Positions 41,073 through 50,900 of a DNA stretch of 64,000 bases are shown here, in pieces (position 1 is the first letter of the stretch; every line of letters starts with the position of its first letter). Source of the stretch: Mycobacterium pinniadriaticum (GTDB lineage Bacteria; Actinomycetota; Actinomycetes; Mycobacteriales; Mycobacteriaceae); the NCBI RefSeq assembly GCF_026242045.1, contig NZ_JAPJDO010000005.1, positions 186,001 through 250,000 of the forward strand, written 5' to 3'. Under the pieces are notes generated by a model. It worked only from the letters and a program-made list of their open reading frames with translations, was not told the DNA's origin and searched no databases. Both the position numbers and the translations under genes were made by a program.

Positions 41073-44000
41073 ATGGGTACCTCGGGAACTCCTGCCGGAT
41101 CTTTTGTGCACCTGCACAACCACACCGAGTACTCGATGCTCGACGGCGCCGCGAAGATCACGCCCATGCTGGCCGAGGCGCAGCGCCTGGAGATGCCGGC
41201 GATCGGCATGACCGACCACGGAAACATGTTCGGGGCCAGCGAGTTCTACAACGCGGCCACCAAGGTCGGCATCAAGCCGATCATCGGGGTGGAGGCCTAT
41301 ATCGCGCCCGGTTCGCGATTCGACACCCGCCGGATCCTGTGGGGTGATCCCGGCCAGAAAAGCGACGACGTCTCCGGCAGCGGCTCCTACACCCACATGA
41401 CGATGATGGCCGAGAACGCCACCGGCCTGCGCAATCTGTTCAGGCTCTCCTCGCTGGCCTCGTTCGAGGGGCAGTTGGGCAAGTGGTCGCGGATGGATGC
41501 CGAGATCATCGCCGAGCACGCCGAGGGCATCATCGCGACCACCGGCTGCCCATCCGGCGAGGTGCAGACCCGGCTTCGGCTGGGCCACGAGCGCGAGGCG
41601 CTGGAATCGGCCGCCAAGTGGCGGGAGATCTTCGGACCGGAGAACTACTTCCTGGAGCTGATGGATCACGGGTTGTCGATCGAGCGCCGGGTCCGTGAGG
41701 GCCTGCTCGAGGTCGGCCGCAAGCTGGGCATCCGTCCGTTGGCCACCAACGACTGCCACTATGTCACCCGCGACGCCGCGCACAACCACGAGGCGCTGCT
41801 GTGTGTGCAGACCGGCAAGACACTCTCGGACCCCAACCGGTTCAAGTTCGATGGCGACGGCTACTTCCTGAAGTCGGCCGCCGAGATGCGGGCATTGTGG
41901 GATGCGGAAGTTCCGGAGGCCTGCGATTCGACCCTGCTCATCGCCGAGCGGGTGCAGTCCTACGCCGACGTGTGGGCGCCGGTGGACCGGATGCCGATCT
42001 TCCCGGTGCCCGACGGGCACGACCAGGGCTCCTGGCTGCGCAGCGAAGTCGATGCGGGGCTGCGCCGGCGGTTCCCGCACGGCGTCCCGCCGGAGTACAC
42101 CGAGCGGGCCCGCTACGAGATCGACGTCATCTGCGGCAAGGGGTTCCCGTCCTACTTCCTGATCGTCGCCGACCTGATCAACTACGCCCGGTCCATCGAC
42201 ATCCGGGTCGGGCCGGGCCGCGGATCGGCCGCGGGCTCGCTGGTCGCCTACGCCCTCGGCATCACCAATATCGACCCCATCCCGCACGGCCTGCTGTTCG
42301 AACGATTCCTCAACCCGGAGCGTCCGTCAGCACCTGATATCGACATCGATTTCGACGACCGTCGTCGCGGCGAGATGGTGCGCTACGCCGCGGAGAAGTG
42401 GGGGAGTGACCGGGTCGCCCAGGTCATCACCTTCGGCACCATCAAGACCAAAGCGGCGCTGAAGGATTCGGCTCGGGTGCATTACGGCCAGCCCGGGTTC
42501 GCGATCGCCGACCGGATCACCAAGGCGCTCCCGCCGCCGATCATGGCCAAGGACATCCCGCTGTCGGGCATCACCGACCCGAACCACGAGCGGTTCAAGG
42601 AGGCCGCCGAGGTTCGCGGCCTCATCGACACCGATCCCGATGTGCGCACCATCTACGAAACCGCCCGCGGACTGGAGGGCCTGGTCCGCAACGCCGGGGT
42701 GCACGCGTGTGCGGTGATCATGAGCTCCCAACCGCTCATCGAGGCGATTCCGCTGTGGCGCCGGCCGCAGGACGGCGCGGTCATCACCGGCTGGGACTAC
42801 CCGTCGTGTGAGGCCATCGGCCTGCTGAAGATGGACTTCCTGGGCCTGCGGAACCTGACGATCATCGGTGACTGCATCGAGAACATCAAGGCCAACCGCG
42901 GCATCGACCTGGATCTGGAATCGCTGCCGCTCGACGACCCCAAGGCCTATGAGCTGCTCGGGCGCGGCGACACCCTCGGGGTGTTCCAGCTCGACGGCGG
43001 TCCGATGCGGGATCTGTTGCGGCGCATGCAACCCACCGAATTCAACGACATCGTCGCCGTGCTGGCCCTGTACCGGCCCGGCCCGATGGGCATGAACGCC
43101 CACAACGACTACGCCGACCGTAAGAACAACCGACAGGCCATCAAGCCGATCCACCCTGAACTGGAGGAGCCGCTCAAGGAGATCCTGTCCGAGACCTACG
43201 GTCTGATCGTCTACCAAGAGCAGATCATGTTCATCGCGCAGAAGGTCGCCTCCTACACCATGGGTAAGGCCGACGCGCTGCGAAAGGCGATGGGCAAGAA
43301 GAAGCTCGAGGTTCTCGAAGCCGAGTACAAGGGCTTCTACGAAGGCATGACGGCCAACGGGTTCTCCGAGCGCGCCGTCAAAGCGTTGTGGGACACCATC
43401 CTGCCGTTCGCCGGCTACGCGTTCAACAAATCGCACGCCGCCGGATACGGGCTGGTGTCGTACTGGACCGCCTACCTCAAGGCGAACTTCCCGGCCGAAT
43501 ACATGGCCGGGTTGCTCACCTCGGTCGGTGACGACAAGGACAAGGCAGCCGTCTACCTGGCGGACTGCCGGCGCTTGGGCATCACGGTGCTGCCGCCCGA
43601 CGTCAACGAGTCGGTGCAGAACTTCGCCTCGGTCGGCAACGACATCCGGTTCGGGCTGGGCGCCATCCGCAACGTCGGCGCCAACGTGGTCAGCTCGCTC
43701 ATCGCGACCCGAACCGACAAGGGGAAGTTCACCGACTTCTCGGACTACCTGAACAAGATCGACATCGCCGCCTGCAACAAGAAGGTCACGGAATCTCTGG
43801 TCAAGGCAGGGGCTTTCGACTCACTGGACCATCCCCGCAAGGGCTTGTTCCTGATCCACACCGATGCGGTGGATTCGGTGCTGGGCACCAAGAAGGCCGA
43901 GGCGATGGGGCAGTTCGACCTGTTCGGCGGCGCCGATAGTGACGGCGATACTGGGGACTCTGCGTTCACCATCCGGGTGCCCGACGAGGAATGGGACGAC

Positions 44001-44630
44001 AAGCACAAGCTCGCCCTCGAGCGCGAGATGCTGGGCCTTTACGTCTCCGGGCATCCACTCAACGGGGTGGCGCACCTGCTGGCGGCTCAGGTCGATACCC
44101 AGATCCCGGCCATCCTGGACGGCGATGTGGCCAACGACACCCAGGTGCGGGTGGGTGGCATCCTGGCCGCCGTCAACCGGCGAGTCAACAAGAACGGAAT
44201 GCCCTGGGCCTCAGCTCAGTTGGAAGATCTCACCGGTGGTATCGAGGTGATGTTCTTTCCGCAGACCTACTCGCTGTTCGGTGCCGAGATCGCCGACGAC
44301 GCGGTGGTGCTCGTCGGCGGCAAGGTTCGCATCCAGGATGACCGAATCTCGTTGATCGCCAACGAGCTTGTGGTGCCGGACTTTTCGAACGCACAGGTGG
44401 ATCGACCCGTGGCGGTGAGCCTGCCCACCCGGCAGTGCACTATCGACAAGGTCACCGCACTCAAGCAGGTCCTGGCCCGCCATCCCGGTACCTCACAGGT
44501 GCACTTGCGGCTGATCAGTGGTGATCGCATCACCACACTGGAACTCGACCAGTCATTGCGGGTGACCCCGTCGTCAGCGCTGATGGGAGATCTCAAGGCG
44601 CTGCTGGGGCCCGGCTGCCTGGGCGGGTAG
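41073..44630 (+). CDS. dnaE1: DNA polymerase III alpha subunit (replicative)
   Basis: 1,185 aa (M. tuberculosis DnaE1 1,184). Main chromosomal replicase catalytic subunit. The N-terminal PHP domain with metal-binding motif [16 protein letters not shown] supplies proofreading in mycobacteria. Polymerase palm carries the catalytic aspartates [16 protein letters not shown]; finger/thumb region with [17 protein letters not shown] and [14 protein letters not shown] clamp-binding-type GQFDLFGG stands near residue 945, followed by an OB domain ([17 protein letters not shown]). No intein interrupts it. Confidence 0.98.
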   Translation: MGTSGTPAGSFVHLHNHTEYSMLDGAAKITPMLAEAQRLEMPAIGMTDHGNMFGASEFYNAATKVGIKPIIGVEAYIAPGSRFDTRRILWGDPGQKSDDVSGSGSYTHMTMMAENATGLRNLFRLSSLASFEGQLGKWSRMDAEIIAEHAEGIIATTGCPSGEVQTRLRLGHEREALESAAKWREIFGPENYFLELMDHGLSIERRVREGLLEVGRKLGIRPLATNDCHYVTRDAAHNHEALLCVQTGKTLSDPNRFKFDGDGYFLKSAAEMRALWDAEVPEACDSTLLIAERVQSYADVWAPVDRMPIFPVPDGHDQGSWLRSEVDAGLRRRFPHGVPPEYTERARYEIDVICGKGFPSYFLIVADLINYARSIDIRVGPGRGSAAGSLVAYALGITNIDPIPHGLLFERFLNPERPSAPDIDIDFDDRRRGEMVRYAAEKWGSDRVAQVITFGTIKTKAALKDSARVHYGQPGFAIADRITKALPPPIMAKDIPLSGITDPNHERFKEAAEVRGLIDTDPDVRTIYETARGLEGLVRNAGVHACAVIMSSQPLIEAIPLWRRPQDGAVITGWDYPSCEAIGLLKMDFLGLRNLTIIGDCIENIKANRGIDLDLESLPLDDPKAYELLGRGDTLGVFQLDGGPMRDLLRRMQPTEFNDIVAVLALYRPGPMGMNAHNDYADRKNNRQAIKPIHPELEEPLKEILSETYGLIVYQEQIMFIAQKVASYTMGKADALRKAMGKKKLEVLEAEYKGFYEGMTANGFSERAVKALWDTILPFAGYAFNKSHAAGYGLVSYWTAYLKANFPAEYMAGLLTSVGDDKDKAAVYLADCRRLGITVLPPDVNESVQNFASVGNDIRFGLGAIRNVGANVVSSLIATRTDKGKFTDFSDYLNKIDIAACNKKVTESLVKAGAFDSLDHPRKGLFLIHTDAVDSVLGTKKAEAMGQFDLFGGADSDGDTGDSAFTIRVPDEEWDDKHKLALEREMLGLYVSGHPLNGVAHLLAAQVDTQIPAILDGDVANDTQVRVGGILAAVNRRVNKNGMPWASAQLEDLTGGIEVMFFPQTYSLFGAEIADDAVVLVGGKVRIQDDRISLIANELVVPDFSNAQVDRPVAVSLPTRQCTIDKVTALKQVLARHPGTSQVHLRLISGDRITTLELDQSLRVTPSSALMGDLKALLGPGCLGG

Positions 44631-44639
44631 GTTTGGGCC

Positions 44640-45053
44640 ATGGACGGTGACACCGTGGGCGCGTCCCGGCATATCAGCGCGTGGATCAATCGCTCGGCGA
44701 TCGACGTGTACCGCTACGCGGCCGACCCGGCGCATCTGTCGCAGTGGGCGGCCGGACTGGCCCAGGGCGAGGTGACCAGGGTCGGGGATACCTGGGTGGC
44801 GCAGTCGCCGATGGGGGAGATCACCATCGAATTCACCCCGGCCAACGATCTCGGGGTGCTCGACCACGTCGTGACCATGCCGTCGGGCGAGCCGGTGTTC
44901 AATCCGCTGCGGGTGGTCCCCGCCGGTCCGCAGTGGTGCGAGGTGGTGTTCACGCTGCGGCGCAGATCCGGGATGTCCGATGAGGACTACGCGGCCGACG
45001 CGGCGGCGGTGGCTGCCGACCTGGCCACCCTGAAGCGGATCCTGGAGAGTTAG
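44640..45053 (+). CDS. SRPBCC-family protein
   Basis: 137 aa START/polyketide-cyclase-like fold: SRHISAWINRSAIDVYRYAA at the N-terminus with the usual DPAHLSQWAAGL, central beta strands, then a long C-terminal helix (DEDYAADAAAVAADLATLKRI). Binds small hydrophobic molecules or acts as a coregulator in other members; no ligand can be named. TAGGTT lies 6 nt before the ATG and overlaps the dnaE1 stop, suggesting its own leaderless transcript. Its end overlaps the next minus-strand gene by 4 bp. Confidence 0.8.
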   Translation: MDGDTVGASRHISAWINRSAIDVYRYAADPAHLSQWAAGLAQGEVTRVGDTWVAQSPMGEITIEFTPANDLGVLDHVVTMPSGEPVFNPLRVVPAGPQWCEVVFTLRRRSGMSDEDYAADAAAVAADLATLKRILES

Positions 45054-45238
45054 CGCCGGCGCAGCCCGAACACCAGCCACACCACCGTGGAGGTCCCGGC
45101 GGCCAGCAGCACGGCCGGCGCGGCATTCGCCGTCGCGACGCCGACCACGGCGAACACGATCAGGCCAAGGGCCAGGGCGACGAGCTTGTAGCGCGGCCAC
45201 GGAACTCCCGCGATCTGCACCTGACGCATGCTCGTCAT
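45050..45238 (-). CDS. Small two-helix membrane protein
   Basis: 62 aa: a short amphipathic N-terminus (RQVQIAGVPWPRYK) and two membrane helices (LVALALGLIVFAVVGVATAN and APAVLLAAGTSTVVWLVFGL) with a basic C-terminus RRR. The hydrophobic pattern over the full length favours a real gene. Function unknown. Confidence 0.6.
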   Translation of the reverse strand: MTSMRQVQIAGVPWPRYKLVALALGLIVFAVVGVATANAAPAVLLAAGTSTVVWLVFGLRRR

Positions 45239-45283
45239 GGTTTCACGATAGCTCGTATCTTTTGTTTCGGGTACCCGAAACCA

Positions 45284-46837
45284 TCAGGCCGATGCGCGGG
45301 GGTGGGCCGGCAGCACGGCCAGCACGATCACCGCCCCCGCCACGCAGACCGTGGCGGCGGTCAGGCAGCCGGCCTGCAGGCCGACCAGGAACGCGTTGTC
45401 GACGGCGCTGCGCACTGCCCCGGCGATCGGCGCGGGCGCCTGGGCGGACACCGCGAGTCCTTGGGCCAGCCCTTCGCGGGCCACGGACTGCACGGGCGAC
45501 GGCAGCAGGGCCAGTGGCTGGCTATCGGCCAGATGCCGGATATAGAGGGTGGAGAAAATGCTGCCGATGACCGCCACTCCCAAGGTGCCGCCGACCTGGC
45601 GGGTGGCATCGTTGACCGCCGATCCGGCTCCGGCCTGCTCGGGGCGCACCACGCCCATGATCGAATCGGTGGCCGGTGCCGTGGTGAGTCCCAGCCCGCC
45701 GCCGAGCAGCGCCATCTGTGCGGCCATCGTCGGATAGGTGATGCCCAGATCGCTGGCCGCAATCCAGAAGAACGACCCGGCCAGCAGCAGAAGGCCGGCG
45801 AACACAACGACTTTGGTGCCGACGCGGGTCACCGCCAATCGGGTGCCGAGGATCGATCCCACGGCGATGGACAGTGCCACGGGCAGGATGCGCACCCCGG
45901 TTTCCAGAGGGCTGTAACCCTGGAGCAGCTGCATGAATTGGGTGATCAGGAAGATGAAGCCGAACAGGGCGAAGAACGCGATGGTCACCGCGCCGCTGGC
46001 GGCGCTGAACCGCAGGTTGGTGAACAGGGAGACATCGAGCAGCGGATCGCGTTGTCGGCGTTCCCACCACGCGAAGCCCACCGCGGCGACGAGTGCGACG
46101 GCGAACCCGGTCAGGGTCGCGCCGCTCGCCCAGCCCCGGTCCGGGGCCTCGATGATCGTGTAGACGAGAGCGCCGAGCATGATCACCGACAGCACGACGC
46201 CGCCACGGTCCAGTCGGTGCTGCCGGCCGGGCGACGCGCCTGGAATGACGATGGGGGCCGCCAGCGCCGCGGCCAGGGCGATCGGGGCCAGTGCCAGAAA
46301 CAGGCTGCCCCACCAGAAGTTTTCCAGCAGTGCGCCGCCGAGAATGGGTCCGATGGCCACGCCAAGACCGGTGACCGCGCCCCAGACGCCGATCGCGGCC
46401 GCCCGCTGCCGAGCCTCGCGGAAGGTGTCGGTGATGATCGCCAGCGTCGTGGGAAAGATCAGCGCCGAGGCCACGCCCATTACCAGCCGCATGCCGATCA
46501 GTGGTCCGGTCGAGGTGCACAACGCGGCGCCCACGCTGCCGACCGCGAACAGCAGCAGGCCGGCGATCAGGGTGCCGCGGCGGCCGAACCGGTCGCCGAC
46601 GGTGCCGCCGGCCAGGACCAGTGCGGCGAAGGCCAGGTTGTAGGCGTCGACGATCCATTGCAGCGCCTTGGTGGAGGCACCGAGGGCCGAATTCAGGGTC
46701 GGCAGAGCGACATTGACAATCGTGGTCTCGACGTTGATGGCCAAGGCGGCCACCAGGACCACCGTGAGGATGGCGACGGGCCGGCCGCGCCGGGATGCCC
46801 CGCGCAGGGACTCCGGTGAGCGGGTTTCGACGGACAT
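45284..46837 (-). CDS. DHA2-type MFS drug/H+ antiporter
   Basis: 517 aa, about 14 membrane helices, EmrB/QacA family. Motif A is GGTVGDRFGRRGTLIAG between helices 2 and 3; motif C is in helix 5 (GLGVAIGPILGGAL); motif D1 lies in helix 1 (VALPTLNSALGAS). Probably exports toxic compounds. A TetR-family gene lies immediately upstream on the same strand, and the 77-bp gap between them holds a long palindrome, so expression is probably inducible by the exported compound or a relative. Confidence 0.92.
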   Translation of the reverse strand: MSVETRSPESLRGASRRGRPVAILTVVLVAALAINVETTIVNVALPTLNSALGASTKALQWIVDAYNLAFAALVLAGGTVGDRFGRRGTLIAGLLLFAVGSVGAALCTSTGPLIGMRLVMGVASALIFPTTLAIITDTFREARQRAAAIGVWGAVTGLGVAIGPILGGALLENFWWGSLFLALAPIALAAALAAPIVIPGASPGRQHRLDRGGVVLSVIMLGALVYTIIEAPDRGWASGATLTGFAVALVAAVGFAWWERRQRDPLLDVSLFTNLRFSAASGAVTIAFFALFGFIFLITQFMQLLQGYSPLETGVRILPVALSIAVGSILGTRLAVTRVGTKVVVFAGLLLLAGSFFWIAASDLGITYPTMAAQMALLGGGLGLTTAPATDSIMGVVRPEQAGAGSAVNDATRQVGGTLGVAVIGSIFSTLYIRHLADSQPLALLPSPVQSVAREGLAQGLAVSAQAPAPIAGAVRSAVDNAFLVGLQAGCLTAATVCVAGAVIVLAVLPAHPRASA

Positions 46838-46852
46838 GGGCGGACGACCTTC

Positions 46853-46908
46853 ATGTTGACGGCGATAACATTCGTGAGCATGCCAGCGTAAGTTATCGCT
46901 GTCAACAT
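46853..46908. promoter_or_regulatory. Operator with 17-bp inverted arms
   Basis: ATGTTGACGGCGATAAC (46853-46869) is repeated inverted at 46892-46908 (GTTATCGCTGTCAACAT), matching at 16 of 17 positions with a 22-nt spacer. A related half-site (GTTGACAAGTGTTAC) lies over the TetR gene's start codon near 47526. The arms carry TTGACA, so they probably overlap the -35 of the MFS promoter. Typical target for the adjacent TetR repressor. Confidence 0.65.
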
Positions 46909-46914
46909 CAGGGC

Positions 46915-47526
46915 CTAGCTCAGGCCTTCGCCGAAGGCATCGAGCAGGCGGTCGGTGATCAGCTGCTGGCGTTCGGTACCGGCCATCCCCAACGGACCGT
47001 CGAGGAACAGCGTCGCCGCGCCGTGTACGGCCGCCCAGGCCGCTTCGTCGAAACCGTCCCTGCGGCCTTCGGCGAGCAGGCCGGCGGCCACCAGGTCGTC
47101 GACGCAGCCGCGCAGGATCTGGAACGGATGGCGGTCGGCGGGCACCACCTCGTCGCCCGGTTCGGCACCGTCCGGCGCGAACGCGGTCCGGAACAGGCCC
47201 GGCTCGGCGACGGCGAAGTCGATGTAGGCCTGACCGGTGGCGCGGAACCTGGCCAGCGCCCGGGCCGACCGTGCGCCCCGGGAGGGCACCCGATCCAATG
47301 CCTCCACCATCGCCGCTCCCATCTGCGCCATCACGTTGGCCTTCACCGCCGTCAGCAGTGCCTGCCGGTCGGCGTAGTGGCGGTAGGCCGCCGAGTTACT
47401 CACCCCGGCCAGGCGCTGCACGTCGCGCAACACCACCGCGTCGGGGCCACCCGCGCGGGCGAGTTCGACTCCGTGCTCGAGCAGCGCCTGCCGCAAGTTG
47501 CCATGGTGGTAGGAGGCGGTCGCCAT
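46915..47526 (-). CDS. TetR-family transcriptional regulator
   Basis: 203 aa. N-terminal HTH: YHHGNLRQALLEHGVELAR, then VLRDVQRLAGVSNSAAYRHYADRQALL, the recognition helix being SNSAAYRHY. The C-terminal domain has FAVAEPGLFRTAFAP, the WHG-type TetR ligand-binding family. Start ATG 47526 (MATASYHHGN). Located directly upstream of the MFS pump it likely represses; it probably also represses itself through the half-site at its own start. Confidence 0.92.
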   Translation of the reverse strand: MATASYHHGNLRQALLEHGVELARAGGPDAVVLRDVQRLAGVSNSAAYRHYADRQALLTAVKANVMAQMGAAMVEALDRVPSRGARSARALARFRATGQAYIDFAVAEPGLFRTAFAPDGAEPGDEVVPADRHPFQILRGCVDDLVAAGLLAEGRRDGFDEAAWAAVHGAATLFLDGPLGMAGTERQQLITDRLLDAFGEGLS

Positions 47527-47554
47527 GTTGACAAGTGTTACATCGCGGCAGGAA

Positions 47555-47710
47555 TGCGTACCGGTAAAGTGCGGCGTGCAGTCGCAGGGGAATCCGGTGC
47601 GAATCCGGAGCTGTCCCGCAACGGTATGCGCGGCGTGTGCGCCCGCGAGTCCGACTACCTGCCGGCTGTGCCGGGCGCGCGGCGCCCGGGGGTTTGTCGC
47701 CACGTGGATT
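47555..47710 (+). promoter_or_regulatory. Cobalamin riboswitch
   Basis: Contains the conserved adenosylcobalamin-riboswitch core: GGGGAATCCGGTGCGAATCCGG at 47587 onward, CTGTCCCGCAACGGT after it, and the B12-box region GAGTCCGACTACCTGCCGG (47647-47665). A strong GC hairpin (CCGGGCGC-GCG-GCGCCCGG, 47671-47689) follows and is the likely expression platform, ahead of the GGGGAG ribosome-binding site of the permease gene. When B12 is bound, translation or transcription should be lowered. Ends approximate. Confidence 0.88.
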
Positions 47711-47721
47711 GGGGAGCTGCC

Positions 47722-48399
47722 ATGCATATCGAGCCAGGGATCGTCGAAGGTCCCAAGATCGTCCTGAGTTATGTCACCGCCGCCGGGGCGGGCGCCTTTG
47801 GGGCCTACGCCACCTGGCAGCTGATCAAGGAGCGCGGAATCGCCGCCCTCCTGGCGCGCAGCGCCGCCAGCACGGCGCTGGTGTTCGTGTTCTTTCAGGT
47901 GTTCCCGCACTATCCGGTCGGGATCTCCGAGGTCCACCTGATCCTGGGCTCGACCCTGTTCCTGCTGTTCGGTGCCGCCCCGGCCGCGATCGGGCTGGCC
48001 GGCGGTCTGCTGATTCAGGGGTTGTTCTTCGCCCCGTTCGACCTGCCGCAATACGGCATGAACGTCACCACGCTGCTGGTGCCGCTGTTCGCGTTGCGGT
48101 TGGTCGCCAATCGGGTCATCGCCCCGCGGACACCCTATGTGCAGCTGCAATATCGCCAGGCTCTCGCCCTGTCGGCCACCTACCAGGCCGGCATCGTGTC
48201 GTGGGTGGCCTTCTGGGCGCTCTACGGTGAGGGGTTCGCCGCCCAGGCGATCACCGACATTGCGACGTTCGGTGCTGCGTATATGACGGTGATCATCGTC
48301 GAGCCGCTCGCCGATCTCGGCGTGTTGGCCGCCGCCAAGGGTTGGCACCGGCGCAAGGACTCGCCCTTTCTGGAACGTCGTCTGCTCAACCCTGCCTGA
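47722..48399 (+). CDS. CbiM/NikM-like ECF transporter permease
   Basis: 225 aa, six to seven membrane helices. N-terminus MHIEPGIVEGPK resembles the Met-His-Ile metal-binding start of CbiM/NikM substrate components. Further family features are HLILGSTLFLLFGAAPAAIGLA and GMNVTTLLVPLFALR. Role: cobalt (or nickel) uptake as the substrate-binding part of an energy-coupling-factor transporter. Control by a cobalamin riboswitch supports a cobalt/B12 function. No CbiN, CbiQ or CbiO gene is in the window, so the ATPase module would have to come from elsewhere. Start at ATG 47722 preceded by GGGGAG. Confidence 0.82.
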   Translation: MHIEPGIVEGPKIVLSYVTAAGAGAFGAYATWQLIKERGIAALLARSAASTALVFVFFQVFPHYPVGISEVHLILGSTLFLLFGAAPAAIGLAGGLLIQGLFFAPFDLPQYGMNVTTLLVPLFALRLVANRVIAPRTPYVQLQYRQALALSATYQAGIVSWVAFWALYGEGFAAQAITDIATFGAAYMTVIIVEPLADLGVLAAAKGWHRRKDSPFLERRLLNPA

Positions 48400-48545
48400 G
48401 CTCACAACGCCGTCGCGGCAGATGTGAGCGGGCGTTATCGCAGCTATAACGCCTCTCGGCTCCGCCCGTAATTTTTTCCATGCAGGGTGAAGCGGTGACC
48501 GGTGGGGACGATCGCGATGAGGAGACCCACCGCGGAAAGCTTCCC

Positions 48546-48561
48546 GTAACAGTCGTGAAAC
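48546..48561 (+). promoter_or_regulatory. GlnR-type nitrogen-control box
   Basis: GTAAC-AGTCGT-GAAAC matches the actinobacterial GlnR consensus gTnAC-n6-GaAAC exactly. It lies 53 nt before the start of the uroporphyrinogen-III-synthase-like gene. In M. smegmatis the corresponding gene (next to nirBD and a nitrite extrusion gene) is part of the GlnR regulon. The remaining 48400-48614 gap shows no gene. Confidence 0.65.
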
Positions 48562-48614
48562 AACGCCGCCCTATCAAGGCGTGTAGGGGCTTGAGAACAA
48601 CGTCAGGGTGGTCG

Positions 48615-49760
48615 ATGGATTCATCGAGAGCAGAAGTCGCCGACCCACTCGCCGGCTTCACCGTGGGGGTGACGGCAGCTCGCCGCGCCGAGGAACTGAT
48701 CATGCTCCTGGAGCGCCGGGGGGCCGCGGTCGTCCACGCGCCGGCGATCCGGATCGTGCCCCTGGTCGACGACCTGGAGTTGCGCCGGGTGACGGCACAG
48801 CTGATCGAGGAACCACCGGACCTCGTCGTGGTCACCACCGGGATCGGGTTTCGTGGCTGGATCGAGGCCACTCACGGCTGGGACGTCTCCGATGACCTGA
48901 TCGCCGCGCTCGAGTCGACGCGCATCCTGGCCCGCGGCCCCAAAGCCCGCGGCGCGGTCCGTCAGGCCGGGCTGTGCGAAGAGTGGAGCCCCGAATCGGA
49001 ATCCTCCGTGGAGGTGTTGGAGCGGCTGTTGTCCGACGGGGTCGATCAGCTGCGCATCGCGGTCCAGCTGCACGGCGCGGCCAGCGAATGGGAGCCCGAT
49101 ACCGATATCTGCGAGGCGCTGGCGCGGGCCGGGGCCCACGTGGTCAAAGTGCCGGTGTATCGCTGGGAACCGCCCGCCGATACCCGGCGAATCGACCAGC
49201 TGATCTCGGCGATTGTCGATGCCGATGTGGACGCGGTGAGCTTCACCAGCGCACCCGCCGTCGCGGCGTTGCTGGAGCGCGCGAAAGCCCTTGGCGCCCT
49301 GGAATGTCTGGTCAACGCGCTGCGCAACGACGTCGCGGTGTTCTGTGTCGGGCCGGTGACGGCCACCCCGCTGACCCGACTCGGAATCGAGGCCCGCTTC
49401 CCGCAGCGGTACCGGCTCGGCGCGTTGGCCCGGCTGATCACCGATGAATTGCCATGCCTGGCAAAGCAGTACAGTGCGGGCGGGCACGACATCAGTGTCC
49501 GCAGCGCCAGCGTCGAGGTGGATGGCCAGCTGAAGGTGCTGCCACCGGCCGCCATGGCACTCTTGCGTCGGCTGCTGGTGGCACCCGGGCTGGTGGTGTC
49601 GCGCGAGGAGTTGCTCGCGGAGCTGCCCGGCGGTGGCGACGACACCCATGCGGTGGAGACGGCGGTGGCCCGGCTGCGTTCGGCACTGGCCGCGCCCCGC
49701 GTCGTCCAGACTGTCGTCAAACGTGGTTACCGCCTGGCGCTGGACCCGGCCGCGACATGA
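48615..49760 (+). CDS. Uroporphyrinogen-III synthase-like protein with C-terminal winged helix
   Basis: 381 aa, exactly the length of Rv0260c. The N-terminal 260 residues are a HemD domain (GFTVGVTAARRAEELIMLLE; LVVVTTGIGFRGWIEA; AVSFTSAPAVAALLERA). The C-terminal 100 residues are an OmpR/PhoB-type winged helix (VSREELLAELPGGGDDTH, then AVARLRSALA, then VVKRGYRLAL). It may act as a tetrapyrrole-linked regulator rather than the housekeeping enzyme. Start ATG 48615 was chosen over an ATG at 48480, which would put the GlnR box inside the coding region. ATGA overlap with the next gene. Likely supports siroheme for nitrite reductase. Confidence 0.88.
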   Translation: MDSSRAEVADPLAGFTVGVTAARRAEELIMLLERRGAAVVHAPAIRIVPLVDDLELRRVTAQLIEEPPDLVVVTTGIGFRGWIEATHGWDVSDDLIAALESTRILARGPKARGAVRQAGLCEEWSPESESSVEVLERLLSDGVDQLRIAVQLHGAASEWEPDTDICEALARAGAHVVKVPVYRWEPPADTRRIDQLISAIVDADVDAVSFTSAPAVAALLERAKALGALECLVNALRNDVAVFCVGPVTATPLTRLGIEARFPQRYRLGALARLITDELPCLAKQYSAGGHDISVRSASVEVDGQLKVLPPAAMALLRRLLVAPGLVVSREELLAELPGGGDDTHAVETAVARLRSALAAPRVVQTVVKRGYRLALDPAAT

Positions 49761-50443
49761 CGCAAGAACTGGTCCTGGTCGCTCACGGCACCCGAAATCC
49801 GCTGGGGCTGGCCACCATCACCGAGATCGCGTCGGCCGTTGCAGCGCACGTCGGTGCGGTCCGAACCGCGTTCGTCGACGTACTCGGGCCCAATCCCCGT
49901 GAGGTGCTGGCGGATTCGACAACCCGGGCGGTCGTGGTTCCCGCGTTTCTGGCCTCGGGCTACCACGTCAACACCGACCTTCCGGCCCGGGTCGCCGAGA
50001 GCGGCCACCCCGACGTCACCGTCACTCGTGCGTTGGGACCCGACCCGGTGCTCGCCGAGATCATGCACGGCCGACTGCTCGAGGTCGGCTGGTCACCCGG
50101 TGACGCGGTGGTGATGGCGGCCGCCGGCTCGTCGGATCCGGCCGCACGACGCGAACTGGCGCAGGCCGCGGCGCTGCTGGGCGAGCTGGTGGGGGAGGTT
50201 CACCTCGGATTCGTGGCCACCGGAGTGCCGACCGTCGCCGATATCGTGCGCCGGCTGAGGAAATCCGGCCGCCGGGCGTTCATCGCCTCCTACCTGCTGG
50301 CGCCCGGGGTGTTCCACACCAAGCTCGGCCATTGCGGTGCGCACGCGGTGACCGAGCCGCTGGGCGCGCACCCCGATCTGGTGGCGCTGCTGGCACGTCG
50401 CTTCACCACGCCGGTCGGCATACGCTGGACCCCATGCCACTGA
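49757..50443 (+). CDS. Sirohydrochlorin chelatase (CbiX/SirB family)
   Basis: 228 aa. N-terminal catalytic-His motif [11 protein letters not shown] near residue 10; second domain with [21 protein letters not shown] (His in FH), the two-domain CbiX-like arrangement. Inserts ferrous iron (siroheme) or cobalt (B12) into sirohydrochlorin. Orthologue of Rv0259c, which is likewise next to Rv0260c. Translationally coupled to the preceding gene (ATGA) and under the same GlnR box, favouring the siroheme role. Confidence 0.88.
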   Translation: MTQELVLVAHGTRNPLGLATITEIASAVAAHVGAVRTAFVDVLGPNPREVLADSTTRAVVVPAFLASGYHVNTDLPARVAESGHPDVTVTRALGPDPVLAEIMHGRLLEVGWSPGDAVVMAAAGSSDPAARRELAQAAALLGELVGEVHLGFVATGVPTVADIVRRLRKSGRRAFIASYLLAPGVFHTKLGHCGAHAVTEPLGAHPDLVALLARRFTTPVGIRWTPCH

Positions 50444-50871
50444 CCGGAGATTACGAACCCAGCACTTCGGACTGGGCGCGCGAGAACGCCGAGTTGATCA
50501 TGTCGTCGGGTGGAACGGAAGGCACCGAGCTCAAGGGGAAGGCAGTCATCCTGTTGACCACCGTCGGAGCCAAGACCGGCAAGATCCGCAAGACGCCGTT
50601 GATGAGGGTCGAGCACAACGGTGAGTACGCCGTCGTCGCCTCGCTCGGCGGCGCCCCGAAGAACCCGGTCTGGTACTACAACGTCAAGGCCCATCCGCGG
50701 GTCGAGTTGCAGGACGGCACAACCACCGGCGAGTACGAAGCCCGCGAGATCTTCGGCGACGAGAAGGCGACTTGGTGGCAGCGCGCGGTCCAGGCGTGGC
50801 CCGACTATGCCGAATACCAGCAGAAAACCGACCGTCAGATCCCGCTGTTCGTGCTGAGCCCGATTCACTGA
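50434..50871 (+). CDS. Deazaflavin (F420)-dependent nitroreductase-family protein
   Basis: 145 aa, Rv1558 orthologue by position and sequence type (148 aa). Family motifs: [22 protein letters not shown] (in part: [15 protein letters not shown]) for F420 binding, and [20 protein letters not shown]. Members of this DUF385/Ddn family bind F420 or lipids such as menaquinone; the substrate is unknown. ATG 50434 overlaps the chelatase 3' end by 10 bp and has TACGCT 7 nt upstream, suggesting an independent leaderless mRNA. An upstream start at 50332 is not supported. Confidence 0.9.
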   Translation: MPLTGDYEPSTSDWARENAELIMSSGGTEGTELKGKAVILLTTVGAKTGKIRKTPLMRVEHNGEYAVVASLGGAPKNPVWYYNVKAHPRVELQDGTTTGEYEAREIFGDEKATWWQRAVQAWPDYAEYQQKTDRQIPLFVLSPIH

Positions 50872-50900
50872 TTCGCCGTGGAAGGTGGCACCATTGAGCG

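Noticed and set aside
48480..48545. Structured ANTAR-target or other riboswitch in the leader of the HemD-like gene
   Set aside because: Short stems can be drawn (for example CGT-GAAACA-ACG) but loop residues do not fit the ANTAR pattern; the GlnR box explains the conserved part better.
48480..48614. Earlier ATG for the HemD-like gene
   Set aside because: It would translate through the GlnR box; the ATG at 48615 gives exactly the Rv0260c length.
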